Positions 1 through 5,167 of a stretch of DNA of 5,167 nucleotides are shown here, in pieces; position 1 is the first letter of the stretch; the number at the start of each line of letters is the position of its first letter. Source of the DNA: JAAYJR01 sp964611525 (lineage in GTDB: Bacteria > Bacteroidota > Bacteroidia > Bacteroidales > Prolixibacteraceae). The stretch is from positions 1 through 5,167 of the forward strand of contig CAZTAL010000111.1 in assembly GCA_964611525.1 (NCBI GenBank), read 5' to 3'. The position numbers were made by a program, and so were the translations under genes. The notes below the pieces were generated by a model, which saw only the letters and a list, made by a program, of their open reading frames with translations, did not search any database and was not told where the DNA came from.

Positions 1-128
1 CTATCAAAAATAAAATCGTTACGCACAAAACCGGTAAAATCAATCTTGATATTTTTCGATGTAATGAATCCCTCTGCAAATGCTGTAGTAAAACTGAAAA
101 TTAGTAAAACTGGTAACAGAAATCTCAT
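1..128 (-). CDS. N-terminus of an exported, probable outer-membrane beta-barrel protein (partial)
   Basis: Seen: an ATG at 128 on the minus strand opens a frame of 42 codons that runs off the left edge. It begins MRFLLPVLLIFSFTTAFAEG, a textbook Sec signal peptide with a short basic start, a hydrophobic core and a likely cleavage after AFA (residue 18). The mature part starts with a strand-like, alternating stretch around IDFTGFVRNDFIFD (residues 29-42). Family knowledge: this wording near the mature N-terminus (FTGFVRNDFIFD) resembles Bacteroidota porin-like outer-membrane barrels, where it forms the first strand. The role as a porin is inferred from these few residues only; another secreted barrel is possible. 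No Shine-Dalgarno site precedes the ATG, as is usual in this phylum. A promoter candidate lies about 45 bases upstream. It is co-oriented with the fucosidase but separated by more than 400 bases, so it probably has its own transcript. Confidence 0.75.
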   Translation of the reverse strand, partial: MRFLLPVLLIFSFTTAFAEGFITSKNIKIDFTGFVRNDFIFD

Positions 129-172
129 AGAACACTTATTTTTGAATTATTTAATCTTAAATTTTTAAATCC

Positions 173-204
173 CAAAAATAACATAAAAGAACAGAACTAA
201 CATA
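173..204 (-). promoter_or_regulatory. Bacteroidota-type promoter candidate for the left-edge gene
   Basis: On the minus strand, TATTTTTG (plus 173-180) matches the Bacteroidota -7 consensus TAnnTTTG exactly. TATG (plus 201-204), a 3-of-4 match to the -33 TTTG box, lies 20 bases upstream, within the usual spacing. Transcription would begin near 165-168 and give a leader of about 40 bases before the ATG at 128. The -7 match is seen directly; promoter activity is inferred. In AT-rich DNA such matches also arise by chance. Confidence 0.45.
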
Positions 205-239
205 ATTTGTAGATTTTATAACAAAATATTCAGATTTTT

Positions 240-446
240 TTGGAATTGATTTCCAATAATATCAGATTTTTAGATTATGAAATTTCCACTTCATTTAAAA
301 AAGGTTTAGCCTATCGAGCCAAAATGAAATGCAAAAAAATAAGAAAAGCAACCATGAAAACTTTTACTGATATATACCCGGATTATCATTTGCAAGTCAT
401 TTCATCTTCAATAGCTGATGAATGCAAATGGATACTGAAATTATAA
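240..446 (+). CDS. Doubtful small ORF, 68 codons, function unknown
   Basis: An open frame on the plus strand, bounded upstream by a stop at 219-221, ends at TAA 444-446. The only early start is TTG at 240; the first ATG is at 324, which would leave 40 residues. The product is basic in its middle (residues 20-40 rich in Lys and Arg) and ends ADECKWILKL. I recognise no family, and there is no signal peptide, membrane segment or Shine-Dalgarno site. Composition is reasonably protein-like, so it could be the 3' remnant of a decayed gene, for example from a mobile element, but nothing in the window proves that. It may equally be chance. Confidence 0.2.
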   Translation: MELISNNIRFLDYEISTSFKKGLAYRAKMKCKKIRKATMKTFTDIYPDYHLQVISSSIADECKWILKL

Positions 447-556
447 TACTCTACCGACTTTGATAAACCATTAGATAATTTTAAAAAATATTATGTAATG
501 AATTTACTGCTTGACACCCATACACTTATTTAGTTTTTAAATGGAGAGCAGAAAGT

Positions 557-2020
557 TTATTTCATTTCTATCCTGAAACTGAAAGCATGATCGCAAGGTT
601 TTTCTTCTGGACATTGAATGCTTAAACCATCTTTTGATATATTCCATATGAGAGGGTTATCTATTCCCAGCATGGAAACCGATTTGATCTGTAACTTTTT
701 ATAATTACTGAATGATTTGAGACGAAGTTGTTTTCCCGGCCATTCCATTGAGATGGCATATACTGTTTTATCTCCCTTTCTTGTATAGCGGACATTATCC
801 TCGCCATAAATCTTCCAGTAACGTGTTTCAAAGATAGCTTCACCATTTACCTGCAGCCATTCACCAATACTTAACAGTCTGTCGATCATAATCTGCGGAA
901 TGGTACCATCAGCTTTCGGCCCCACGTTAAGCAAAAGATTACCGTTTTTGCTGACGATATCCACAAATTCATCAATAAGCTGGTCGGCCGATTTATAATC
1001 TTCAGCCACAGCTTCTTTATTATACCCCCATGATCCGCCTCCCATATAAGTCGGACACTGCCATTTTCTCTTATTAATGGAATCCATTTTCAGGTGATCC
1101 AGTTCGATGAAATCCCCGACTTCAGGAGGTGCCATCGGCTCTCTTCTGATGGTTTTGTTATTGAAAGCTACTTCTTTTCCCCACTCCCGGGCGGTATTGT
1201 AATAATCTGCCATCATTCTTTTCATATAAGGATGGAAAACCGTATCGCCCCACCCAAAATCGAACCAGGCAAGATCAGGCCGGTACTTTTCCTGGATCTC
1301 TTTCCACCTGTTTTCCCATTCATCCAAAAATGCTTTACTTTGAACATCTCCCGGTTCATGTGGCTCCGGATATATCTTACCCTCTCCGGCAAATTCAGGA
1401 TTCTGTGTATCACATTTATGCTCCAGTTGATAAGATGTATTATAATGCTTCCAGAGCTGTGCCCTGTGATATGAAGGGGCATATTTCATACCCAGCTTAC
1501 GGACAGCTTCTCCAAGTTCTCCGATAATATCACGACGGGGGCCTTTGTCCATGGCATCCCATTCAGTGAGATCGCTGTTCCACATAGCAAAACCATCGTG
1601 ATGCTCTCCCACGGGAACTACATACCTTGCTCCTGCCTGCCTGAATAAACTTGCCCACTGGTCAGGATCAAATTTATCTGCGGTGAAATGAGGAAGGAAA
1701 TCTTTGTAACCGAACTCCCATGGAGGACCATACTCTTCAGTATGATGCTTATATATATCATGTCCCTCCATATACATAAACCTTGGATACCATTCAGTCG
1801 AATAAGCCGGGACAGAGTATATACCCCAATGAATAAAAATGCCGAATTTAGAATCGTCAAACCACTTTGGAAGGGAATGGAATTTGAGAGACTCCCAGGT
1901 CGCTTCATACTTTTCTTCATCAACTTGCTTTTCAGTTTGACTACATCCCTGAAAAAGAACACAGGGTATAATGATTGCTGCAAGAATAAAGAATGAAATG
2001 AGATGTAATTTAAAGTTCAT
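557..2020 (-). CDS. Alpha-L-fucosidase, glycoside hydrolase family 29, lipoprotein-like
   Basis: A complete GH29 enzyme of 487 residues, the usual family length, expected to hydrolyse terminal alpha-L-fucose with retention. Seen: an N-terminal hydrophobic segment (about 4-23) ends in FQGC with Cys26, a relaxed lipobox, so it is probably a lipid-anchored protein acting in the periplasm or at the outer surface. The (beta/alpha)8 domain spans about 45-395. It carries FGIFIHWG (59-66), EWY (76-78), the signature HHDGFAMW (140-147), PDLAWFDFGW with Asp254 as the expected nucleophile, SWGYN (330-334) and the family hallmark NGNLLLNVGP (359-368). Residues about 405-487 match the C-terminal beta-sandwich of GH29. 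Odd: Gln321 in KWQC stands where many GH29-A enzymes, including human FUCA1, have the acid/base Glu (WE). The start at 2020 is chosen because it gives the signal. There is no Shine-Dalgarno site. It lies 32 bases after the stop of a broken OmpA gene and may share its transcript. Substrate is unknown. Confidence 0.95.
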   Translation of the reverse strand: MNFKLHLISFFILAAIIIPCVLFQGCSQTEKQVDEEKYEATWESLKFHSLPKWFDDSKFGIFIHWGIYSVPAYSTEWYPRFMYMEGHDIYKHHTEEYGPPWEFGYKDFLPHFTADKFDPDQWASLFRQAGARYVVPVGEHHDGFAMWNSDLTEWDAMDKGPRRDIIGELGEAVRKLGMKYAPSYHRAQLWKHYNTSYQLEHKCDTQNPEFAGEGKIYPEPHEPGDVQSKAFLDEWENRWKEIQEKYRPDLAWFDFGWGDTVFHPYMKRMMADYYNTAREWGKEVAFNNKTIRREPMAPPEVGDFIELDHLKMDSINKRKWQCPTYMGGGSWGYNKEAVAEDYKSADQLIDEFVDIVSKNGNLLLNVGPKADGTIPQIMIDRLLSIGEWLQVNGEAIFETRYWKIYGEDNVRYTRKGDKTVYAISMEWPGKQLRLKSFSNYKKLQIKSVSMLGIDNPLIWNISKDGLSIQCPEEKPCDHAFSFRIEMK

Positions 2021-2052
2021 AATATAATGATTTATCTGAATTAATCAGAGTC

Positions 2053-2423
2053 TTATCGATAAACCTTTACAAGTTCTACACGACGGTTCAATGCACGTCC
2101 TTCCTCCGAATTATTAGCTCCGACAGGTGCAAGACTACCCACACCATGGGATGAAAGCTGGTGACTCCTTTTGGACCGGCATAAAGTATACGTGTAACTT
2201 TTCCTTCCGGCGTTAGCTTCTTTGTGTCATCACCCTCATAAGGACCTGCCGGCATAACGAGCTGATCATAATCCTCCTGCTCATATCCGATAATATATGA
2301 ACCTTCATACCTCGAAATAATTGGGTGGTCTTTACTTCCTTTTACATCTTTTTGTGCATTAACTGACAAGCCATATAAAATGAAAAACATGACCGTGAAA
2401 ACAAATACTGAGTTTTTAAACAT
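2053..2423 (-). pseudogene. OmpA-family outer-membrane protein, internally deleted and frameshifted
   Basis: Seen: an ATG at 2423 opens a signal peptide (MFKNSVFVFTVMFFILYGLS, then VNAQ with likely cleavage after Gln24). A mature region follows with KDHPIISRYEGSYI (31-44) and GKVTRILYAGPKGVTS (74-89). After that the frame turns to nonsense and stops near 2088. In another frame, from about 2160 down to the TAA at 2053-2055, the last 35 codons read QLSSHGVGSLAPVGANNS followed by EEGRALNRRVELVKVYR, the typical C-terminal end of an OmpA peptidoglycan-binding domain. Family knowledge: the N-terminal wording occurs in Bacteroidota OmpA proteins (probably the DUF4892-type group) that have a long middle region and most of the OmpA domain between these pieces. 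Inference: one internal deletion with its join near 2155-2163 removed well over a hundred codons and shifted the frame. The protein would normally tie the outer membrane to peptidoglycan; this copy cannot. A sequencing or assembly error cannot restore the missing middle by a simple indel. The longer frame beginning at 2531 is not preferred because the signal peptide and ribosome site point to 2423. Confidence 0.85.
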
Positions 2424-2437
2424 TTTTACCTCCTGTT
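2424..2437 (-). promoter_or_regulatory. Strong Shine-Dalgarno site of the OmpA relic
   Basis: On the minus strand the bases before the ATG at 2423 read CAGGAGGTAAAAATG, a full AGGAGG core five bases before the start. This fixes the start choice at 2423 over the upstream in-frame ATG at 2531. Full-strength sites are uncommon in Bacteroidota, and neither hydrolase here has one. Confidence 0.7.
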
Positions 2438-2505
2438 TTTCACAATTGACATACACATAAAAAAATGATAAATGATAACATATCCAAATTATAAGAAGGA
2501 AAATC

Positions 2506-2560
2506 ATTAACCCTGACTTTTTAAAGAACAATTTAAAATTAACCCTGATTTTTCAAAAGA
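2506..2560. repeat. Short direct repeat, two units 32 bases apart
   Basis: Units at 2506-2528 and 2538-2560 both begin ATTAACCCTGA and agree at 19 of 23 positions, with a start-to-start distance of 32 bases, about three helical turns. They sit 80-140 bases upstream of the OmpA relic's start. Seen directly; a role as paired binding sites or a small local duplication is inference. Confidence 0.55.
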
Positions 2561-2766
2561 TATATTTAAAAATTACTTTTATTTTTTAAATATATTTTAT
2601 TAAAAGTTAACAGCATATGTATTTACAGAAGACAAATTTAGTGAGATACCGGAACAAAAAATTAAATTCCGTCCGTTGTTTTGCGCAGGGAGTATTTAAA
2701 CCACGATGGCTGTTTATTTTAGAAAATGTTGTTTAATACCCCGACTCTTGGATAGGAAATTAATAT

Positions 2767-2781
2767 GTTTGCCTGGCAAAC
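2767..2781. repeat. Perfect 15-bp palindrome GTTTGCCTGGCAAAC
   Basis: Two 7-base arms (GTTTGCC and GGCAAAC) flank a single central T with no mismatch. The form is that of a dimer-bound operator. It lies about 100 bases past the stop of the DUF4038 hydrolase and about 340 bases upstream of the OmpA relic's start. With a one-base loop and no T-run it is not a normal terminator. The symmetry is seen; a regulatory role is inference, and no regulator gene is visible here. Confidence 0.5.
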
Positions 2782-2883
2782 TCCATTTGATACTTCGGAG
2801 CTCTGCTTCCAGTTATTTCATTCATTTCCAACAAATTATATTACATTAAAGGTTTCTACCCATGTCATACCCGGAGGCAAAAT

Positions 2884-4500
2884 TCATTTCCTTCTTAAAA
2901 CTATAAGCATATCATTTTTAAAATCATGATTAAAATGAATTGATTTATCCGCGTGACTAATTTCCGTCAGCGAATACTCATTAGTAACGGGATCAAACCA
3001 CTGCGCTGAATATTCATAGTCCCTATGATTAAATAGTTTTATATCCGATTTTTCCGGTATATAAGCAATAATTATATCGTAATCGGGACTTCTCAGTACC
3101 GATATCCAATGATTATATATTTTCTCCCCTGGCTGATCTGATAAAAGGTCATTAGCCGGATAAAGATTCCACCATTTAAATTGCTTAATAAATTCAGCCA
3201 GATAACCCATTTGCATACTTCCCGAAAAGTCCAGACTCTTTCTCCAGCCCGTTACTCCACCTTTATCACGATGATTTAAAATTTTCTCACCAGGTGCAAG
3301 CCATGGCCATATTCCATTAGCACCATAAGTTACTCCTGCAACAGGAGTGGCAAATATGCTCCAATAGCAGGCATTACGAACATCTTTTGCTGTGATCCTG
3401 AAATGTATCTCCTCGTAATTAGGTTCCATATTAATATAAGGCATCGGCTTAAGGTTGCTCCACATTTGTGACATTGGTCCTTTATTAATCCAGTCGACAA
3501 CCCGTTTACTATTACTATGAGAAGATTGGTAACCCATAATACTGTACCACTCCTCCCTGTCATAAATATCACCCACCCATGAACTTCCATGTGGATGCAG
3601 TGTTACAGGTGCATGATCGATATCATTAAAAACTCTCCTTCCTATCTCTTTCCATTTAACCTCCTGATCATCATAGTATTGACCATCACCTCCAAGTGTC
3701 CAGATAACATGATTCCCCTGATAACGTGCAACGATATATCTTGCAAGCAAAACTGCTTCGTCAAGAGGTAAGTTATAACCCGGACTTAAATGTCGTCCTT
3801 CCCCCCTGGGTAATGCCCATAAAATCACAGGGGATACTAATAATCCTTTTGCATTGGCTTCATCAATTCTTTTGTCAATCCGTTCAAAGAATTCGGGATG
3901 GATTCTGATATAACCGGTACCCTCTATGGCTGATAAACCCTCTGGATTTTTATCACAGCCCCGCCATTCTGTCGTTACCAGTTGTATCACACTATAATTA
4001 TTCTTTACCCTGTGGTCCAGATAATAGTTCCATTCTTCACGTGTGGATTTCAAAGCTCCGTTCCATGCGGTACAAGCAAGCCAGAAAAAAGGTGTCCCGT
4101 CATCATGACTCAGATAGTATTGACCCGGTTGATGCCCGACCGCTCCTTTCTGAAATATAGCTTTATCATAAGAATTTGGCACACAATTAAAATTGCCCGA
4201 CTGTTCATGCAATCCTGCATTATCTTCATCGGAACATTCACTAAACCAACTCCATAAGCCGGTTTCATCAGGCATAAAACGTACTTTCCAGATATTAGCT
4301 CCATCCCAAAAGCCCCTGACAACCTTTTCCCTGCCGGACGGAGTAGTGAAGGTAATCCTGAAATCATTGACATCATATATAGGATTATCATACACTTTTG
4401 AACTTTCAAAAAGAAGTTCGTGTTTTGTCCAGACAGCAGTTTGACCCAACAATATAATATAGGGTAAAACAAAAAATACAGTAAGCAGATATTTTTTCAT
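2884..4500 (-). CDS. Secreted DUF5060/DUF4038 glycoside hydrolase, GH140 (apiosidase)-like
   Basis: A complete 538-residue exported enzyme. Seen: a signal peptide (MKKYLLTVFFVLPYIILLGQ) with likely cleavage after Gln20. An Ig-like DUF5060 domain spans about 22-105 (VWTKHELLFESSKVYDNP, FWDGANIWKVRFMPDETGLWSW). A DUF4038 TIM barrel spans about 120-440, with DGTPFFWLACTAWNG (134-148), VIWTLGGDGQY (265-275), and PYINMEPNYE (354-363). The C-terminal small beta domain (about 445-538), ending NDMLIVLRRK, matches the 'collagen-binding'-type tail common in this family. Family knowledge: GH140 members cleave apiose-linked side chains of rhamnogalacturonan II with two acidic residues; by position Asp272 and Glu359 are the likely pair here. 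Many DUF4038 proteins have no tested activity, so apiosidase is only one option. The start at 4500 gives the signal peptide; no Shine-Dalgarno site is present. It is co-oriented with the fucosidase but 460 bases and a relic gene lie between. Past the TGA stop the same frame stays open for 15 more codons. Confidence 0.9.
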   Translation of the reverse strand: MKKYLLTVFFVLPYIILLGQTAVWTKHELLFESSKVYDNPIYDVNDFRITFTTPSGREKVVRGFWDGANIWKVRFMPDETGLWSWFSECSDEDNAGLHEQSGNFNCVPNSYDKAIFQKGAVGHQPGQYYLSHDDGTPFFWLACTAWNGALKSTREEWNYYLDHRVKNNYSVIQLVTTEWRGCDKNPEGLSAIEGTGYIRIHPEFFERIDKRIDEANAKGLLVSPVILWALPRGEGRHLSPGYNLPLDEAVLLARYIVARYQGNHVIWTLGGDGQYYDDQEVKWKEIGRRVFNDIDHAPVTLHPHGSSWVGDIYDREEWYSIMGYQSSHSNSKRVVDWINKGPMSQMWSNLKPMPYINMEPNYEEIHFRITAKDVRNACYWSIFATPVAGVTYGANGIWPWLAPGEKILNHRDKGGVTGWRKSLDFSGSMQMGYLAEFIKQFKWWNLYPANDLLSDQPGEKIYNHWISVLRSPDYDIIIAYIPEKSDIKLFNHRDYEYSAQWFDPVTNEYSLTEISHADKSIHFNHDFKNDMLIVLRRK

Positions 4501-5027
4501 TTTTGTTAATGTTTAAAATATTAAATCTGTATATTAATTTAAATTGAAAAATAACAATTTTTAATTTTCTTTTGTGAACTTTGATAACTTTTTTTAAAAA
4601 TCACATTATTAATTAAGTCGACCAGTTATTGCCATTTTGTTTGCAGGATCGGGAATTGCACTTAACCACCGTAAGACTTTTTCATCAATTGATATTTCGA
4701 AAAAATTTTTACTATCCAATTACAGATTTCACAACTGTAACTTATCTGCTTTGAGAGTTACAATCCAATATTTCCATAATTCAATGTTCCCCTGTTGTAA
4801 TAGTGGTGTTTGGCAAACTAATGAAATTCTTAGTCAATTTACTGATTATAATCAGGATTCCTTTCATAAAATTGATAACCGAAAATTTATTCTTTCATCC
4901 AAATATACAACAACCTATATAGAAATTTATTTTGGTCTTTACAAACGAACTAAAACTATAAATAAACGGCAGTTCAAATACAGTATACTCTCCCCGGACA
5001 TGGAATGGTACAATATATTATACAATT
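4501..5027. other. AT-rich region without a convincing gene
   Basis: This stretch lies upstream of the DUF4038 hydrolase on its minus strand and must hold that gene's promoter. A 7-of-8 match to the -7 box (TATTTTTC, plus 4546-4553) has no TTTG box at the right distance, so I do not call it. On the plus strand a frame is open from 4613 to 5038 (only TTG starts, for example 4637), but its product, rich in Asn, Tyr, Lys and Ser, shows no domain I know, and its end overlaps the HYR fragment in another frame. No tRNA, terminal inverted repeats or transposase pieces were recognised. Confidence 0.5.
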
Positions 5028-5167
5028 GGCTGCCCTGATGATATTACAGTTGACAATGATCCCGAAACCTGCGGAGCAGTAGTCAATTATCATGTACCTT
5101 CGCCACCGGATGCCGTCGTTACCCAAATTGATACTACCAGCCTCACCAGCGGCGATGAGTTTCCCGT
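4962..5167 (+). CDS. HYR-domain surface protein fragment, 5' end not visible, runs off the right edge
   Basis: Seen: from 5028 the frame reads GCPDDITVDNDPETCGAVVN and then YHVPSPPDAVVTQIDTTSLT followed by SGDEFPV. This is the characteristic start of a hyalin (HYR) repeat: CPxDI, then a CGAVVNY strand, then TSGDxFPVG. Family knowledge: HYR repeats are Ig-like adhesion modules found in tandem in large secreted Bacteroidota proteins, often with a C-terminal sorting domain. The frame is open back to a stop at 4959-4961 but contains no ATG, GTG or TTG, so the gene either lost its 5' end or begins through a frame disruption upstream. The usual acidic-Asn-Cys segment (like SDNC) between the VVNY strand and the VTQ strand is shortened here to SPPDA. 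GC content rises sharply at about 5028 compared with the AT-rich sequence before it. Oriented away from the DUF4038 gene. Confidence 0.65.
   Translation, partial: MNGSSNTVYSPRTWNGTIYYTIGCPDDITVDNDPETCGAVVNYHVPSPPDAVVTQIDTTSLTSGDEFP

Larger units (their letters stand above)
129..556. other. AT-rich spacer between the left-edge gene and the fucosidase
   Basis: A strongly AT-rich stretch of about 430 bases. It holds the promoter candidate at 173-204 and one doubtful small ORF at 240-446. I saw no tRNA, no strong hairpin terminator after the fucosidase stop at 557, and no insertion-sequence ends. The sequence just past the fucosidase stop has only a 5-bp ATTTA/TAAAT pairing, too weak to call a terminator. 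Confidence 0.6.
2424..2883. other. Spacer between the OmpA relic and the DUF4038 hydrolase
   Basis: About 460 bases with no gene I can support. The part near the OmpA relic (2424-2640) is very AT-rich and holds the strong ribosome site, the direct repeat and a lone perfect TAnnTTTG match on the minus strand at 2633-2640 that lacks a TTTG box at the right distance. The part from 2640 to 2883 is less AT-rich and holds a perfect palindrome at 2767-2781, a loose inverted repeat (2689-2701 with 2731-2742, 29-base loop) and a 15-codon in-frame extension of the upstream hydrolase. No clear intrinsic terminator follows the hydrolase stop. Confidence 0.6.

Noticed and set aside
131..531. The word ACACTTATTT occurring near 132 and again near 522, as possible ends of a mobile element around the small ORF.
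   Set aside because: Ten bases of AT-rich sequence in the same orientation, with no extended similarity and no transposase signature between them.
1094..1474. Plus-strand frame of 126 codons inside the fucosidase.
   Set aside because: It is antisense to strongly conserved GH29 coding sequence and its product has no recognisable features.
2088..2531. A 147-codon minus-strand frame starting at 2531 with two hydrophobic stretches.
   Set aside because: The real start is the ATG at 2423, with a perfect ribosome site and signal peptide. The upstream 36 residues are spacer translation and the last 24 or so are out-of-frame reading after the deletion join.
2460..2640. Possible promoter of the OmpA relic, for example TTTG at 2554-2557 with TAAATTGT at 2528-2535.
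   Set aside because: The -7 box matches only partly and the spacing is 18 bases, below the usual range; not distinguishable from AT-rich background.
2689..2742. Inverted repeat GGAGTATTTAAAC with GTTTAATACCCC as a possible terminator.
   Set aside because: It has a 29-base loop, one mismatch and one bulge, AT-rich arms and no T-run; too weak for a terminator or element end.
2760..2825. Minus-strand mini-ORF of 21 codons (MNEITGSRAPKYQMEFARQ...).
   Set aside because: Too short, no ribosome site, no family recognised, and it overlaps the palindrome; nothing beyond an open frame supports it.

Overview
The window looks like a Bacteroidota (Bacteroidetes) chromosome segment, probably from an environmental polysaccharide degrader. 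The evidence is AT-rich spacers, secreted glycoside hydrolases without Shine-Dalgarno sites, a TAnnTTTG-type promoter, a relaxed lipoprotein signal, an OmpA-type relic with a typical Bacteroidota N-terminus, and an HYR-domain fragment. This assignment is an inference from family content; no rRNA or other phylogenetic marker is present.

Layout from left to right. (1) 1-128, minus: the first 42 codons of an exported, probable outer-membrane beta-barrel protein, with a good Bacteroidota promoter candidate at 173-204. (2) 129-556: an AT-rich spacer with one doubtful small ORF. (3) 557-2020, minus: a complete GH29 alpha-L-fucosidase with a lipoprotein-like signal. (4) 2053-2423, minus: a broken OmpA-family gene. 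Its signal peptide and N-terminal region are joined out of frame to the last 35 codons of the OmpA domain, and everything between is missing. It keeps a perfect AGGAGG ribosome site. (5) 2424-2883: a spacer with a near-identical direct repeat and a perfect 15-bp palindrome. (6) 2884-4500, minus: a complete secreted DUF5060/DUF4038 glycoside hydrolase of the GH140 (apiosidase-like) type. (7) 4501-5027: an AT-rich stretch with no convincing gene. (8) about 4962-5167, plus: a fragment of an HYR-repeat surface protein that has no visible start and runs off the right edge.

The two hydrolases are co-oriented, and both are exported exo-acting or side-chain-acting types. Together they fit removal of decorating sugars (L-fucose, and perhaps apiose or another pentose) from a complex plant or algal polysaccharide. 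No SusC/SusD pair, sulfatase or regulator is visible, so a polysaccharide utilization locus cannot be claimed from this window. I found no convincing novel system. The more notable points are the deletion-scarred OmpA gene directly upstream of the fucosidase, a Gln where a catalytic Glu might be expected in the fucosidase, and the abrupt start of the HYR fragment.
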